Shown: piece by piece, positions 19,349 to 28,450 of the stretch
Numbering within the stretch: the stretch's first letter is position 1
How the letters are laid out: every line of letters begins with the position of its first letter
NCBI RefSeq assembly: GCF_001894865.1
Contig: NZ_BCXA01000018.1
Coordinates: 1-64,000, forward strand
Length of the DNA stretch: 64,000 nucleotides
Source of the DNA: Rhodococcus maanshanensis NBRC 100610
GTDB lineage: Bacteria > Actinomycetota > Actinomycetes > Mycobacteriales > Mycobacteriaceae
Direction: 5' to 3'
The notes under the pieces: generated by a model
Databases searched by the model: none
What the model was told of the DNA's origin: nothing
The model's input: the letters and a program-made list of their open reading frames with translations, nothing else
Program-made: the position numbers and the translations under genes

Positions 19349-20170
19349 TCACCAGGCCGGAGCGGACGCGACCTCGTCGAGAAGGTGTGCCACCCACTCG
19401 GCGCTGACATCCGCGCCCGTGCCGACGGTCCGGAGGATGATCTCCGCAACGGGCGAGGTCGCCCGCGAGCGCAGCGCCGCGGCACCGGCCCCTGACCGGT
19501 CCCCTGTCGCGAGCGTGGCGAGAGCAACGCCCAGTCCACGCACGTCGCACGAACGGTCGGCATCCGGGAGCGGCCCCGGAAAAGCCAGGAACACATGCCC
19601 TTCCATGCTCACGCGGAGCCGATCCGGATCATCGAGGGCGAGCACGCCGTCCACCTCGTGCGCCCGGCACACCGCGTGCGCCAGGGGCCGCACCGCGGCG
19701 GCGGCGTCGACGGCCGACAGCCGGCCCTCCACGACCTCGGACAGCGAGCAACTCGGCATCCACTCGGTGACCACCGCGCCAGCCGATTCCGCGTCGACCA
19801 TGTCGACGATGCGCGCGACGGCTGAGGTGCGGATGCCGCACATCCACACGGTGCGGGCGAAGACCTCGTCGGTGTCCACCTGCGGGCCCGCGTCGCCGCG
19901 GACGCCATCACCGGTGAAGAGGGTCAGCCCGACCTCACGGCCGGTGACCAGGTCGAGTCCGCGCCAGAACTCCGCCGACGGCACCGTGCCGCAGCAGGAG
20001 AGCAGCCGGTACCGTCCGACCGCGAACGTGCTGCCCGGGATCCGGCCCGACGGCGCGATGCATCCGGGGACGGTTGGCCTGGCGAGGCCGGTCGAGTTCG
20101 CTGCGACGATGGGCAGCCGTTCGGTGTCAGCGCGCATAGACCGGCATTCGGCCCGGCGAATGAGTGACAT
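19349..20170 (-). CDS. Kinase-like (pseudokinase) protein
   Basis: A 273-residue soluble protein. From about residue 50, VGRYRLLSCCGTVPSAEFWR then GLDLVTGREVGLTLF copies the first strands of a bacterial Ser/Thr kinase (G-R-Y-x-L-L ... V-A-x-K), but the glycine-rich loop is broken and the VAVK lysine is replaced by V-G-L-T. No HRD or DFG motif follows. The rest resembles the C-lobe region of actinobacterial pseudokinases such as that of MviN. It is probably a non-catalytic scaffold or phospho-signal partner. There is no membrane segment. ATG at 20170 is the longest start and ATG at 20137 is also possible. I infer the fold from the N-terminal pattern only. Confidence 0.6.
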   Translation of the reverse strand: MSLIRRAECRSMRADTERLPIVAANSTGLARPTVPGCIAPSGRIPGSTFAVGRYRLLSCCGTVPSAEFWRGLDLVTGREVGLTLFTGDGVRGDAGPQVDTDEVFARTVWMCGIRTSAVARIVDMVDAESAGAVVTEWMPSCSLSEVVEGRLSAVDAAAAVRPLAHAVCRAHEVDGVLALDDPDRLRVSMEGHVFLAFPGPLPDADRSCDVRGLGVALATLATGDRSGAGAAALRSRATSPVAEIILRTVGTGADVSAEWVAHLLDEVASAPAW

Positions 20171-20490
20171 CCAATGTCATCGGTGCATCCTCACACAGGG
20201 CCGGAAAGTAAATGACCCCTAAAACCATTGGTTTTCGGGCCGCCGAAATGGACCTCGATCGGCGAAGTCGCCGAAGGGTGTCGAACTCGCAGGTAGGACC
20301 GGCCCGCGCATGGAGGCGGCCGGAATCGATGCCCGCGCCCAGGCGCGAATTGTCGAAACCTCGTGCGCGAATCGCTCGGTCCTGCGGACCGGTTCCGCGG
20401 CCATTTCTCGTCACCCGCCTGGCGCGGCGCCGCCGATTCACTCGGGATGTACGTGGCGACCCCCAAATCGAGGTGGAGTTGAATTGGACG
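20171..20490. other. Gap upstream of the FUSC gene
   Basis: About 320 bases between divergent genes. It holds the palindrome at 20221-20235. The remainder (20240-20460) has no frame I can support, although long open frames cross it because of the high GC content. Confidence 0.5.
20221..20235. promoter_or_regulatory. Perfect 7-1-7 palindrome AAAACCA-T-TGGTTTT
   Basis: An AT-rich palindrome in a GC-rich divergent promoter region, 51 bases upstream of the kinase-like gene. It is probably the operator of an unidentified dimeric regulator. Confidence 0.55.
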
Positions 20491-22188
20491 GTGCCCGACG
20501 CGACCCCCGACCCCTCATCCCACGCCCCACTTCCTCCGGCGCCGCGGACCCGGTCGCTCGCGTTCGGACTCCCGCCCGCAGGCAGGCGATGGCCGGGTGG
20601 GTTGCGGGCGGCGCTGGCCTTCGGGGTGCCCGCGCTGCTCGCCGTCGCGTTCGGCCACCAGGAGCAGGCGCTGATCTTCAGCCTCGGTGCCTTCGCGGTC
20701 ATCTACGGCGAGGGCCGGGCCTACCGCGTCCGCTGGCGCGTCGTGTTCTTCGCGGGCGTTGCTCTGCTCGCGTCGGCCGCACTCGGCGTGCTGATCGGTG
20801 GGACGGTCTACCGGGCTTGGCCTTTCGGTTCCAGTGCACCGGCCCTGATCGAGGTGGTCGCGCTGGCAGCGGTGGCACTCGTCGGGACCTATGTGGTCAG
20901 CGCTGCCCGACTCGGACCGCCCGGCTCGTTCTTCTTCGTCCTCGTCTGCTCCGTCGCGACGATCATGGCCGGATCCGAGCTGTCGACCGCAGTGATACTG
21001 GGCTGCACCGCAATCGGTGTCATCAGTGCGATGGCGGTGTCCATGTCGGGAGCGCTGGTCGATCGCCACGGACCCGAGCGCGACGCAGTGGCCACTGCCG
21101 CACGCGCGATCGATTCCTACGTCGCTCTCCGCCGCGCCGGGGGCCCCTCCGCCGCCGCACGTCACGGCGCCGCCACCGCGGTGAGCGCCGCATGGACCAC
21201 GGTGTACGACGCCGGACTGCCCGAGCGGGAGCCCGACTCGGGCCCGGTCCGCACGCTGTACACCGCGCACCTGCGGTTGGCCGGCATCGCCGACACCGAT
21301 CCGACGGACGGCCCCGACCGCGAACTGGACACGCCCACACGCCAGATCCCTTTGGCCCGACCCAACTTCCGGTACCGGGTGCGCCGGTCGCTGACGTTCG
21401 ACTCGCACGCCGCAGGCACGACGCTTCGCGTGGTGGTCGCGTGCCTCGTCGCGGGCGGGCTGAGCGTCGCCGCCGGGTTCGACCGGCCGGACTGGGCAGT
21501 GATCGCCGCGGTCCTGATCCTGCACCAGGGACCGGACCGGATCCGCGGCACGGTGCGGGGACTGCATCGTTTCGCAGGCACCGCAGCGGGTCTGGTGCTG
21601 TTCGCCGGGCTGTACGCCCTCGAACCGAGCAGCGCAGCGCTCATCCTGTTGTTGATGGCCCTGCAGTTCCTGATCGAGTTGTTCATCGCCCGCAACTACG
21701 GGCTCGCGGTCATCTTCATCACCCCGCTGGCCATGCTCATCGGCGGCGCCTCGCACCCGGACGCGGCCATCGGCCCGATGATCCGCGACCGTTTCGTCGA
21801 GACGCTGATCGGCGTCGTGGTGGCGCTGGCGGTGCTCTGGTCGGTGGACCGCCGCGCGCACCGGCGCGACCTTCGGTGGACCGAGACCCGCACGCTCGAG
21901 ATGACTCTCGCTCTGGTTTCCGCGCTGCGCGGGGCCGCGCCGACGGAACCGTCCGTGATGGCACTGCGACGGGACGTCCAGTTCGAACTGATCGGCGCGG
22001 GGATGAGTGCGGCGGATGCCGTCCACAACGAACGTGCCTGGATGCGGCTCCGATGGGCGCGGCACGTCGAGATCACCCGACTCGGTTACGACCTGCTCGC
22101 CAGGTGCTGGGCGGTGTCGCCCGGCGGGAGGCTCGCGGACCCGGACGGATGGGAGGCACGCCTGCGGCGAATCACCCGCGACGCATGA
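20491..22188 (+). CDS. FUSC family membrane protein (aromatic-acid-exporter-like)
   Basis: A 565-residue protein with two bundles of about five to six membrane helices each followed by a cytoplasmic helical region, the FUSC layout. The second bundle contains the FUSC_2 pattern LRVVVACLVAGGLSVAAGFDRPDW, then HQGPDRIRGTVRGLHRFAGTAAG. Relatives (AaeB, YccS) export aromatic acids or are uncharacterised. GTG at 20491 is chosen after a GAGGTGGAG stretch; GTG at 20473 is an alternative. The M20 hydrolase gene follows 55 bases later on the same strand and may share the transcript, which would fit hydrolysis of an aryl amide paired with acid export, but this is inference. Confidence 0.8.
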   Translation: MPDATPDPSSHAPLPPAPRTRSLAFGLPPAGRRWPGGLRAALAFGVPALLAVAFGHQEQALIFSLGAFAVIYGEGRAYRVRWRVVFFAGVALLASAALGVLIGGTVYRAWPFGSSAPALIEVVALAAVALVGTYVVSAARLGPPGSFFFVLVCSVATIMAGSELSTAVILGCTAIGVISAMAVSMSGALVDRHGPERDAVATAARAIDSYVALRRAGGPSAAARHGAATAVSAAWTTVYDAGLPEREPDSGPVRTLYTAHLRLAGIADTDPTDGPDRELDTPTRQIPLARPNFRYRVRRSLTFDSHAAGTTLRVVVACLVAGGLSVAAGFDRPDWAVIAAVLILHQGPDRIRGTVRGLHRFAGTAAGLVLFAGLYALEPSSAALILLLMALQFLIELFIARNYGLAVIFITPLAMLIGGASHPDAAIGPMIRDRFVETLIGVVVALAVLWSVDRRAHRRDLRWTETRTLEMTLALVSALRGAAPTEPSVMALRRDVQFELIGAGMSAADAVHNERAWMRLRWARHVEITRLGYDLLARCWAVSPGGRLADPDGWEARLRRITRDA

Positions 22189-22243
22189 GACATCGGCCGG
22201 GCCCGATGGGTTTGACTTGGGGTCGCCGAACGAAAGGACAGCC

Positions 22244-23506
22244 ATGGTCGACACCGCGGCCCTGACCGAGCTGTACAAGGACCTGCACGCCCACCCCGAG
22301 CTGTCGTTCCACGAGACCAGGACCGCAGGCATCGTCGCGGATCGGCTGCGCGCGCTGGGCTTCGAGACCGCCACGGGAGTGGGCGGCACCGGAGTCGTCG
22401 GGAGGCTGCGCAACGGCGACGGCCCGACCGTGCTGCTGCGCGCCGACATGGACGCGCTCCCTGTCGCGGAGGAGACCGGGCTGTCGTACGCCAGCGCGGC
22501 GCGCGGCACCGATCCAGCAGGCGCCGACGTGCCGGTGGCACACGCCTGCGGCCACGACATGCACGTCACCTGCCTGCTGGGGGCGCTCGAGGAACTGGCC
22601 GGAGACCGGGCCGACTGGCGCGGAACGATTCTCGCGGTGTTCCAGCCCGCCGAGGAGCTCGGCGGCGGTGCGCAGGCCATGGTCGACGATGGGCTGCTCG
22701 ACCGCTTCGGTACCCCGGACGTGGTTCTCGGTCAGCACGTGGCCCCGTTTCCGGCCGGCATGCTGGCCGTCCGCCCCGGGCCCGCTTTCGCCGCAACCGA
22801 TGCACTGCGGATCAGGATGTTCGGCAAGGGCGGTCACGGTTCTCGGCCCGAGACCACGATCGACCCGGTGGTGATGGCCGCGTCGACGGTGCTGCGGCTG
22901 CAGACAGTGGTGTCGCGGACCGTCGCCGCGACCGACACGGTGGTACTGACCGTCGGGTCCCTCCGCGCGGGCACCAAGGACAACATCATCCCCGATGAGG
23001 CCGTGCTCGAGGTCAACATCCGCACCTACGACAGGGGGGTGCGCACCAGGGTCCTCGACGCGGTCACCCGCATCGTCGACGCGGAGGCCGCCGCGGCGGG
23101 CACGACCCGCACGCCGGAGATCACCCCGATCGACAGCTTTCCGGTCGTGGTCAACGACCCGGCGGCGGTCGAGCGTACGGCGGCTGTGTTCCGCGCGAGG
23201 TTCGGCGAGGATCGCGTCGTGGACCCCGGCCTGGTGACGGGCAGCGAGGACGTGGGGATCTTCGCGACCGCGTCCGGGGCACCCTGCTGCTACTGGCTTT
23301 TCGGCGGCATCGATCCCGAGGCCTACCTGGCCGCCGCCGCCGCGGGAACGATCGAGCGGGACATCCCGTCGAACCATTCCGCACAGTTCGCACCGGTCAT
23401 CGAGCCGACCCTGACCGTCGGCATCGAGGCACTGGTGGTGGCCGCTCGGGAGTGGCTGGGCCGGCCTGACCCTCAGCCGACCCCGACGATCGGCGGTATC
23501 TCGTAG
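22244..23506 (+). CDS. M20 family amidohydrolase / peptidase
   Basis: A 420-residue zinc amidohydrolase of the IAA-amino-acid-hydrolase / hippuricase type. Metal and catalytic motifs are HAHPELSFHE (14-23), RADMDALP (66-73), AHACGHDMHV (C102, H104) and FQPAEE (catalytic glutamates). SGxE-like GSEDVGIF near the C-terminus and SNHSAQFAP supply the last ligands. It would cleave N-acyl amino acids. ATG at 22244 follows AAAGGA. The last 34 bases overlap the convergent DUF1254 gene. Confidence 0.9.
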   Translation: MVDTAALTELYKDLHAHPELSFHETRTAGIVADRLRALGFETATGVGGTGVVGRLRNGDGPTVLLRADMDALPVAEETGLSYASAARGTDPAGADVPVAHACGHDMHVTCLLGALEELAGDRADWRGTILAVFQPAEELGGGAQAMVDDGLLDRFGTPDVVLGQHVAPFPAGMLAVRPGPAFAATDALRIRMFGKGGHGSRPETTIDPVVMAASTVLRLQTVVSRTVAATDTVVLTVGSLRAGTKDNIIPDEAVLEVNIRTYDRGVRTRVLDAVTRIVDAEAAAAGTTRTPEITPIDSFPVVVNDPAAVERTAAVFRARFGEDRVVDPGLVTGSEDVGIFATASGAPCCYWLFGGIDPEAYLAAAAAGTIERDIPSNHSAQFAPVIEPTLTVGIEALVVAAREWLGRPDPQPTPTIGGIS

Positions 23507-24810
23507 GTCCCGTCGAACACCTCCTGCCGCGGGCTGTACATCCGCAGCAGCGGCCGGAAGCCTGCCGCCGGGGTCGGCAGCCAGTTCGCCCGCGCGGTCG
23601 GGTCCGTCGGCTCGGCGGCGCTGAGGGTGATCGTCAGCGAGCCGTCCTCCGCGTACACCAGTCCTGGCGTGCGGTCACCGATCGAATAGCGGTCGATCTC
23701 GTTGTCCACCAGGTAGTACTCCGGCAGGTCGTACATGGTGATCGACCAGAACGCATCCACCGGCGGCGCCTGGGCGAAGGTCAGCGTGTAGCTGCGTGCG
23801 CCCGTCAACTCGTCGCCGTCGCCGTCGAGATAGACCGGCGAGTAGGCCGCCTCGTAGCCGTGGTTGCCCCACAGCCCGCCCATCGCGGCGGCCGCGCGCA
23901 GCCCGATCGCCCTGGCGCGGTCTTTGATTCGCCACTCCGACGAGTTGACGGTGCCGACCTCGAAGTAGTCGTCGTTGTAGTCGAAGGCGTGGAACGGCTG
24001 ATGCCATCCGTTGACGATGGTGTCCCCGGCGCCCGACTTCAGCGCGGCCACCAGTCCGTCGTGTCCGGCCGACGCCCCGGCAGTGAGCGCCGCGGCCAGG
24101 TCCGGGTTCGCGTCCGCATACGGCGACGGGCCCCACTCCAGCAGACCGAGCGGCTCGAAGCTCTGCTGCAGCGGCAGATCCTGCGCCGCGGGCGGATACG
24201 CCTGCAGGGAGACCCGCAACTTCTCCCAGAACGCCAGCGGCTCCGGCACGTTCGGATCCGGGGTGGGCAATCCCGGCGGCTGCCCCTGCTCGCCGACCGG
24301 CGTCAGCGTCAGCCGCTGCTGCAGCTCACGAACACGGGGCAGGTCGGCCTCGCCTGCGCAGGCCCACCGACCCACGATCGACGCGACCACGGTCGGGAAC
24401 GAGATCCTGATGGCCCCGTCCGGGAGCGTCCCCGACCAGGCCGGAGGGGTCAGCAGGTAGCGTCCCGCGGCCGTCCCGGTGGCACGCTTGCCCACGTACG
24501 CGAAGTTGTTCGTCCACGCGTCCACGAACTGCAGTACGTAGTAGGCGCCGTCGGTGTCCGGGACCTCAAGCAGCAGCGGACCGTTGGCCAGGTCGAGCTG
24601 TGCCATCGAGTACACGGTGTCGTTGTTGATGGAGACGAAGGTGTCCTTCGGCCCGGCGAGAGCGTCGGCGTGGCTGAACGTGTTGAACGGCGCGGCGGGG
24701 TTGGCCCCGACGCCCGTCGTCACGTAGCGGCGCACCTGGTCCAGGTTGAACACGAGTGGAAATCCGTACACGTAGGCCTTGGCGGCCAGATCCTTCAGCT
24801 CGGTACCCAT
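23473..24810 (-). CDS. DUF1254/DUF1214 domain protein
   Basis: A 445-residue protein. The N-terminal part carries the DUF1254 pattern (AKAYVYGFPLVFNLDQVRRY, then NNDTVYSMAQLDL), and the C-terminal part the DUF1214 pattern (YTLTFAQAPPVDAFWSITMYD, then YSIGDRTPGL). There is no signal peptide. Members are common in actinobacteria and proteobacteria and are thought to be carbohydrate-like or lipid-associated beta proteins; no enzyme activity is established. The ATG at 24810 has AGGGGAG upstream. A motif of the TCACC-N5 family lies 57 bases upstream. Confidence 0.85.
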   Translation of the reverse strand: MGTELKDLAAKAYVYGFPLVFNLDQVRRYVTTGVGANPAAPFNTFSHADALAGPKDTFVSINNDTVYSMAQLDLANGPLLLEVPDTDGAYYVLQFVDAWTNNFAYVGKRATGTAAGRYLLTPPAWSGTLPDGAIRISFPTVVASIVGRWACAGEADLPRVRELQQRLTLTPVGEQGQPPGLPTPDPNVPEPLAFWEKLRVSLQAYPPAAQDLPLQQSFEPLGLLEWGPSPYADANPDLAAALTAGASAGHDGLVAALKSGAGDTIVNGWHQPFHAFDYNDDYFEVGTVNSSEWRIKDRARAIGLRAAAAMGGLWGNHGYEAAYSPVYLDGDGDELTGARSYTLTFAQAPPVDAFWSITMYDLPEYYLVDNEIDRYSIGDRTPGLVYAEDGSLTITLSAAEPTDPTARANWLPTPAAGFRPLLRMYSPRQEVFDGTYEIPPIVGVG

Positions 24811-24867
24811 ACGACTCCCCTTCGCCGACCCTCCCCTCAGATCACCACGGGGCCCGGGCCGTCCGCC

Positions 24868-24884
24868 TCACCCGTCCCGTGTGA
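24868..24884. promoter_or_regulatory. TCACC-N5-CGGRTGA motif, site D (one mismatch)
   Basis: TCACCCGTCCCGTGTGA, one base away from the consensus core, upstream of the DUF1254 gene. Confidence 0.55.
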
Positions 24885-24890
24885 GGCTGC

Positions 24891-24948
24891 GCCCGTGCGC
24901 GGTTGGCGAGTCCCTGGACTCGTCAACCACGCACGGGCGCATAGCGCC
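24891..24948 (-). terminator. Tandem-hairpin terminator module (copy 2)
   Basis: Read on the minus strand: GGCGC-TAT-GCGCC (24948-24936) followed by a 23-base-arm hairpin with base GTGCGTGG (24938-24891, two mismatches). The last codons and TGA stop of the F420 oxidoreductase gene lie inside it. Confidence 0.7.
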
Positions 24949-25795
24949 TAGCGAGTGTCGCTACCCGGTCGGCCGCGTCGCCCGGATCCTCGGGCGGTGC
25001 CTCGACGAGCACGAGTTCGCCGACACCCAGCTCCTCCAGGGCGGCAACGTCACCGGGCTCGGCGTCCCGCAGCGCGACCGACAGCCGCAGCTCGCTCGCC
25101 TCTCGGCCCACCTCACGACACAGTTCGCGCAGGACACCGATCCGCTCGGCAACATCGTCGATGCCGGCCAGATTGAACCCGTACCAGCCGTCTCCCCATG
25201 CCGCCACGCGATGCAGGGCGGCGTCGCCGTTGCCCCCGAGCACCACGGGGATGCGGCGGTTGCGAACCGGCTTCGGGTTGACGCGGACCTCGTCGAAGGC
25301 CACGAACTCGCCGTCGAACGACGCGACGTCCTCCGACCACAACCTCCGCATGGCGGCGACATACTCCGCGGTGCGCTCGCCGCGACGCTCGAACGGCACA
25401 CCGAGCGCGGCGAACTCTTCCCTGGACCAGCCGATGCCGATGCCGAGCGTCAGCCGGCCACCGCTGAGCCGATCGAGCGTGGCCGCCTGCTTGGCGACGA
25501 GGACCGGATTGTGTTCGGGCAGCAGGAGCACGCCCGTCGCGATGCCGATGGTGTGCGTGGCCGCGGCGGCGAAGCTGAGCCCGATCATCGGATCCAGCCA
25601 GTCCGCGGCGGCGGGCACCGCGATCTTGCCGTCTTCGGCGTACGGATAGCGCGACGCCGAACGGTCCACCATCACCACGTGCTCGCCCGACCACAGGGTG
25701 GCGAATCCGTTGCCCTCCGCGGCGGCGGCGACCGCGTCGATCACCCCGCGGTGGGCACCGGTGCCGATTCCCAGCGCATGCAGACCCAGTCGCAT
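24923..25795 (-). CDS. LLM class F420-dependent oxidoreductase
   Basis: A 290-residue bacterial-luciferase-like TIM-barrel protein. Features of the actinobacterial F420 group are GFATLWSGEHVV near the N-terminus, ATGVLLLPEHNPVLVAKQAATLDRLSGGR and LGIGIGWSREEFAALG. It would use reduced F420 for a two-electron reduction or oxidation; the substrate is unknown. The C-terminal codons (ARRYAPVRG) are encoded by the tandem-hairpin module that follows. It is 87 bases upstream-adjacent to the end of the SulP gene and on the same strand. Confidence 0.85.
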   Translation of the reverse strand: MRLGLHALGIGTGAHRGVIDAVAAAAEGNGFATLWSGEHVVMVDRSASRYPYAEDGKIAVPAAADWLDPMIGLSFAAAATHTIGIATGVLLLPEHNPVLVAKQAATLDRLSGGRLTLGIGIGWSREEFAALGVPFERRGERTAEYVAAMRRLWSEDVASFDGEFVAFDEVRVNPKPVRNRRIPVVLGGNGDAALHRVAAWGDGWYGFNLAGIDDVAERIGVLRELCREVGREASELRLSVALRDAEPGDVAALEELGVGELVLVEAPPEDPGDAADRVATLARRYAPVRG

Positions 25796-25850
25796 ACGGC
25801 GATCGTCTCACGCAGGACGGAGGCGGACCCGCCGTTCCGTCCCCCGCACT

Positions 25851-25904
25851 GTGCGTGAGTTGCACCCCAACCGGGGTACAGATCACGCACCGGCGCGGAG
25901 CGCC
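25851..25904 (-). terminator. Tandem-hairpin terminator module (copy 3)
   Basis: Minus strand: GGCGC-TCC-GCGCC (25904-25892) then a hairpin with base GTGCGTGA (25890-25883 with 25858-25851) and inner ACCCC/GGGGT stem. The SulP stop codon TGA is part of the second stem. Confidence 0.65.
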
Positions 25905-27535
25905 TCGACCGCCTCGTCGACGGTGGGGAAGATCCGCCCGGACTCCGCGAACTGACGCCCCAGCTCGGTCTTGCGGGCCGTCTCCAGGTCGCGCTGCGGG
26001 ACGTCCGTGAAGTAGATCGTGATCCCACGGGCGGACAGCTCCTGATCGAGATCCCGGACATGGTGCATCACGGTGGTGGTGATCTTCCACGCCCGCGAGC
26101 AGTCCAGCACCACGGTCTCCGAGCCTGCGGCGTCGATGCGTTCCCGGATCGCCGTCAGATTTGCCAGCACGTTCGCCGTGTACAACGCCGAATTGATCCG
26201 GAGCACCAGCGGCTCGGCCGAGTCTGTCGGCGCGTCCTCGTCGCCGCCGATCCAGCGGCTGTCCGCGCCGCGACTCAGCTGCACGACGTGGGGTCGGTCG
26301 ATCTCCCTCAGCACCAGGTACAGGGTGAACAGCACGCCGACCGCGACCGCGGGCAGCAGGCCCGCGGTCAGCCCGATCAGCGCCGTGGCCACGGCGATCC
26401 AGAACTCCATCTTGTTGATACGCCAGAACCGGGCGAAGGCACCGATGTCCACCAGCCCGAGCGTCGCGACGACCACCATCGCCCCGAGCGTGGCCTGCGG
26501 CAGGTCGCTGAGCACCGGGGCGAGGAACAGGGCCACCAGGACCGCCAGCGCCGCGGTCACCAGACCGCTGGCCTGGGTGCGCGCCCCGGCCCGCAGGGCC
26601 ACCGCCGTCTGCGAGAACCCACCGGCGGGCGGCAGGGTGTGGAAGAACGCACCCGCCACCGAGGCGACTCCGTTCGCCAGCATCTCCTGGTCGCTGTCGA
26701 TCTGGGGCTCGCCCGGCCTGCGCACCCCGCGCGCCACCGACACCGTCTCGAGGAACGCCATCGCGGCGATGGCGAGCGCGCCGGGGATCAGCGCACCGAC
26801 GTCGTCGAGCCCGGGAATACCGGGAAGCGGAATGCCCTGCGGCACTTCCGCGATCAGCTCGACGCCGCGGCCCTCCAGACCGGTGAACGCGACCAGGGCA
26901 ATCCCGGCCGCGACGACCACCAACGGCCCTGGGATCCGGGGGATCAGCCGCGCCATCGCGTACAGCGCACCGATGGAACCGGCGGCCAGGAGCACCGTGG
27001 CACCGTTGGCGTCACCGATCTGTCGCACCGCCGACCACACCACCCGGAAGAAGCCCGTCGCGTCCGGATCGGATGGCACGCCGAGCAGCTTCGGCAGCTG
27101 ACTCGCGGCGACCGTCAACCCGACGCCCACCTTGATGCCGGTCAGCGTCGCCTCGTTGATGTTCTCGACGACCGACCCGAGCTTGAGCACACGCGCCAAC
27201 AGCAGGATCACGCCGACCAGCAGGGTCAGTGTCATGAGCGAGGTCTGCGCGTCGTCCGAGCCTGCCGCGATCCCGGCACCGATCATCGTCGACGCCGTCA
27301 ACAGCGCGATCGTCGACGTGGTGCTGACGCTGACCGCCCGCGCACCGCCGAGCATCGCGTACACGACCATCGGCACCATGCAGGTGTACAGGCCGATCTG
27401 CACCGGCATGTCCGCGATCGTCGCGTACGCCATCGCCTGCGGGATCACCACCGCGCCAGCGCTGAGGCCCGCGACCACGTCGGCACGCAGCCAGGACTTC
27501 TGATATCCGACCAATGTCGGTGCGAGAGTGCTCAT
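25883..27535 (-). CDS. SulP family anion transporter with STAS domain (distal gene)
   Basis: A 550-residue SulP protein: about 12-14 membrane helices with the family's AGLSAGAVVIPQAMAYATIADMP near the start, and a C-terminal STAS domain (about 450-548). The family carries sulfate, bicarbonate or other oxyanions in symport or exchange. It lies 9 bases after the HAD gene, so it belongs to an operon SulP-HAD-SulP. Divergence from the first SulP copy in the same operon suggests different substrates or a regulatory pair. Confidence 0.9.
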   Translation of the reverse strand: MSTLAPTLVGYQKSWLRADVVAGLSAGAVVIPQAMAYATIADMPVQIGLYTCMVPMVVYAMLGGARAVSVSTTSTIALLTASTMIGAGIAAGSDDAQTSLMTLTLLVGVILLLARVLKLGSVVENINEATLTGIKVGVGLTVAASQLPKLLGVPSDPDATGFFRVVWSAVRQIGDANGATVLLAAGSIGALYAMARLIPRIPGPLVVVAAGIALVAFTGLEGRGVELIAEVPQGIPLPGIPGLDDVGALIPGALAIAAMAFLETVSVARGVRRPGEPQIDSDQEMLANGVASVAGAFFHTLPPAGGFSQTAVALRAGARTQASGLVTAALAVLVALFLAPVLSDLPQATLGAMVVVATLGLVDIGAFARFWRINKMEFWIAVATALIGLTAGLLPAVAVGVLFTLYLVLREIDRPHVVQLSRGADSRWIGGDEDAPTDSAEPLVLRINSALYTANVLANLTAIRERIDAAGSETVVLDCSRAWKITTTVMHHVRDLDQELSARGITIYFTDVPQRDLETARKTELGRQFAESGRIFPTVDEAVEALRAGA

Positions 27536-27544
27536 CCCGACGCC

Positions 27545-28450
27545 CTACGAGGTTCCGTCCGGAAACACGGCAACCCAGTCGTCGCGCACACTCACCGTCG
27601 TCCACCCCTTGTCCTCTGCCGTCCTCAGCGCTTCCTCCGCGCCCGCGTCGTACGCGAACTCACGCTCGGCGTCGTCGTGGTGCACGAGCAGCCGAAGCGC
27701 GTCATCTCGCGCGAACTCGAACATCGGCACGTCGCCGTTCGAGTTCCCGCCGACCAGCAGCGGCCTGCGTCCGATCCGGCTCCAGATGCGCACCGGCTTC
27801 TCGGCACCGTCGTCGAAGAACCCCATCTCGGGCGCGTACCTCACCTCGCCGTCCGCGTATCCCAGCCCGAGACTGCTGCCGATGATCCGCTCGCGTGGGA
27901 TCGCGTACAGATCCTCGCCCGCCCCGCGCATGAAGTCACGGTCGCCGCCCGAGGCGATGTAGGTGGTGAACCCGTGCGACTCCAGGTACCGGAGCAACTC
28001 GACCATCGGCGCGAACACGCACCGCGCGAAGGGCAGCCCGAGCACGGGGTGCGTCCCGGCGTCCAGGAATGCCCTGGCCTGCTCGGTGTACGCCTCGACC
28101 TCCTGGCCCGCGGAGGCCCGGACCACGGCTGCCATCAGGGTCTTCATGTCGGTGTCGTCGCCCGCATAGTGCTTGTCGACAGCGGCGGACAACCAGCCGA
28201 AGTCCCTGTCCACCACCGCCTTGTACGGCTGCCGCGATGCGAGCTGTGGATCGGCCGCCGCCAGCTTCGCCCACAACGCGAAGACGAACTGCAGCTGGAT
28301 CTGCACCGGTTTCTCGGTCCAAAGGGTGCCGTCGTTGTCGAACACCGCGACCCGCTCGGAGGCCGGGACACCTTGAGCCTCGACGCGGGCAACGAAGTCG
28401 ACGATCGCCGTGCGGGACGCGGTGTCCCGCCACAGCACGAGTCCGGTCAT
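27545..28450 (-). CDS. HAD family phosphatase
   Basis: A 301-residue haloacid-dehalogenase-fold hydrolase. Motif I is FDNDGTLW with nucleophile D38 and acid D40, motif II includes IASGGDRDF, and motif IV is GGNSNGDVPMF. The large cap region contains a DNDGTLWTEKPVQIQ form found in a family of periplasmic or cytoplasmic HADs near SulP transporters; no signal peptide is seen here. The ATG at 28450 overlaps the stop of the upstream SulP gene (ATGA), showing tight coupling. The substrate is unknown; a phosphorylated sulfur compound is only a guess from context. Confidence 0.85.
   Translation of the reverse strand: MTGLVLWRDTASRTAIVDFVARVEAQGVPASERVAVFDNDGTLWTEKPVQIQLQFVFALWAKLAAADPQLASRQPYKAVVDRDFGWLSAAVDKHYAGDDTDMKTLMAAVVRASAGQEVEAYTEQARAFLDAGTHPVLGLPFARCVFAPMVELLRYLESHGFTTYIASGGDRDFMRGAGEDLYAIPRERIIGSSLGLGYADGEVRYAPEMGFFDDGAEKPVRIWSRIGRRPLLVGGNSNGDVPMFEFARDDALRLLVHHDDAEREFAYDAGAEEALRTAEDKGWTTVSVRDDWVAVFPDGTS

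Noticed and set aside
20515-22680. A 721-codon minus-strand frame across FUSC and M20 genes
   Set aside because: It spans two well-supported genes in another frame and has low-complexity His/Arg/Gln-rich content typical of shadow frames.
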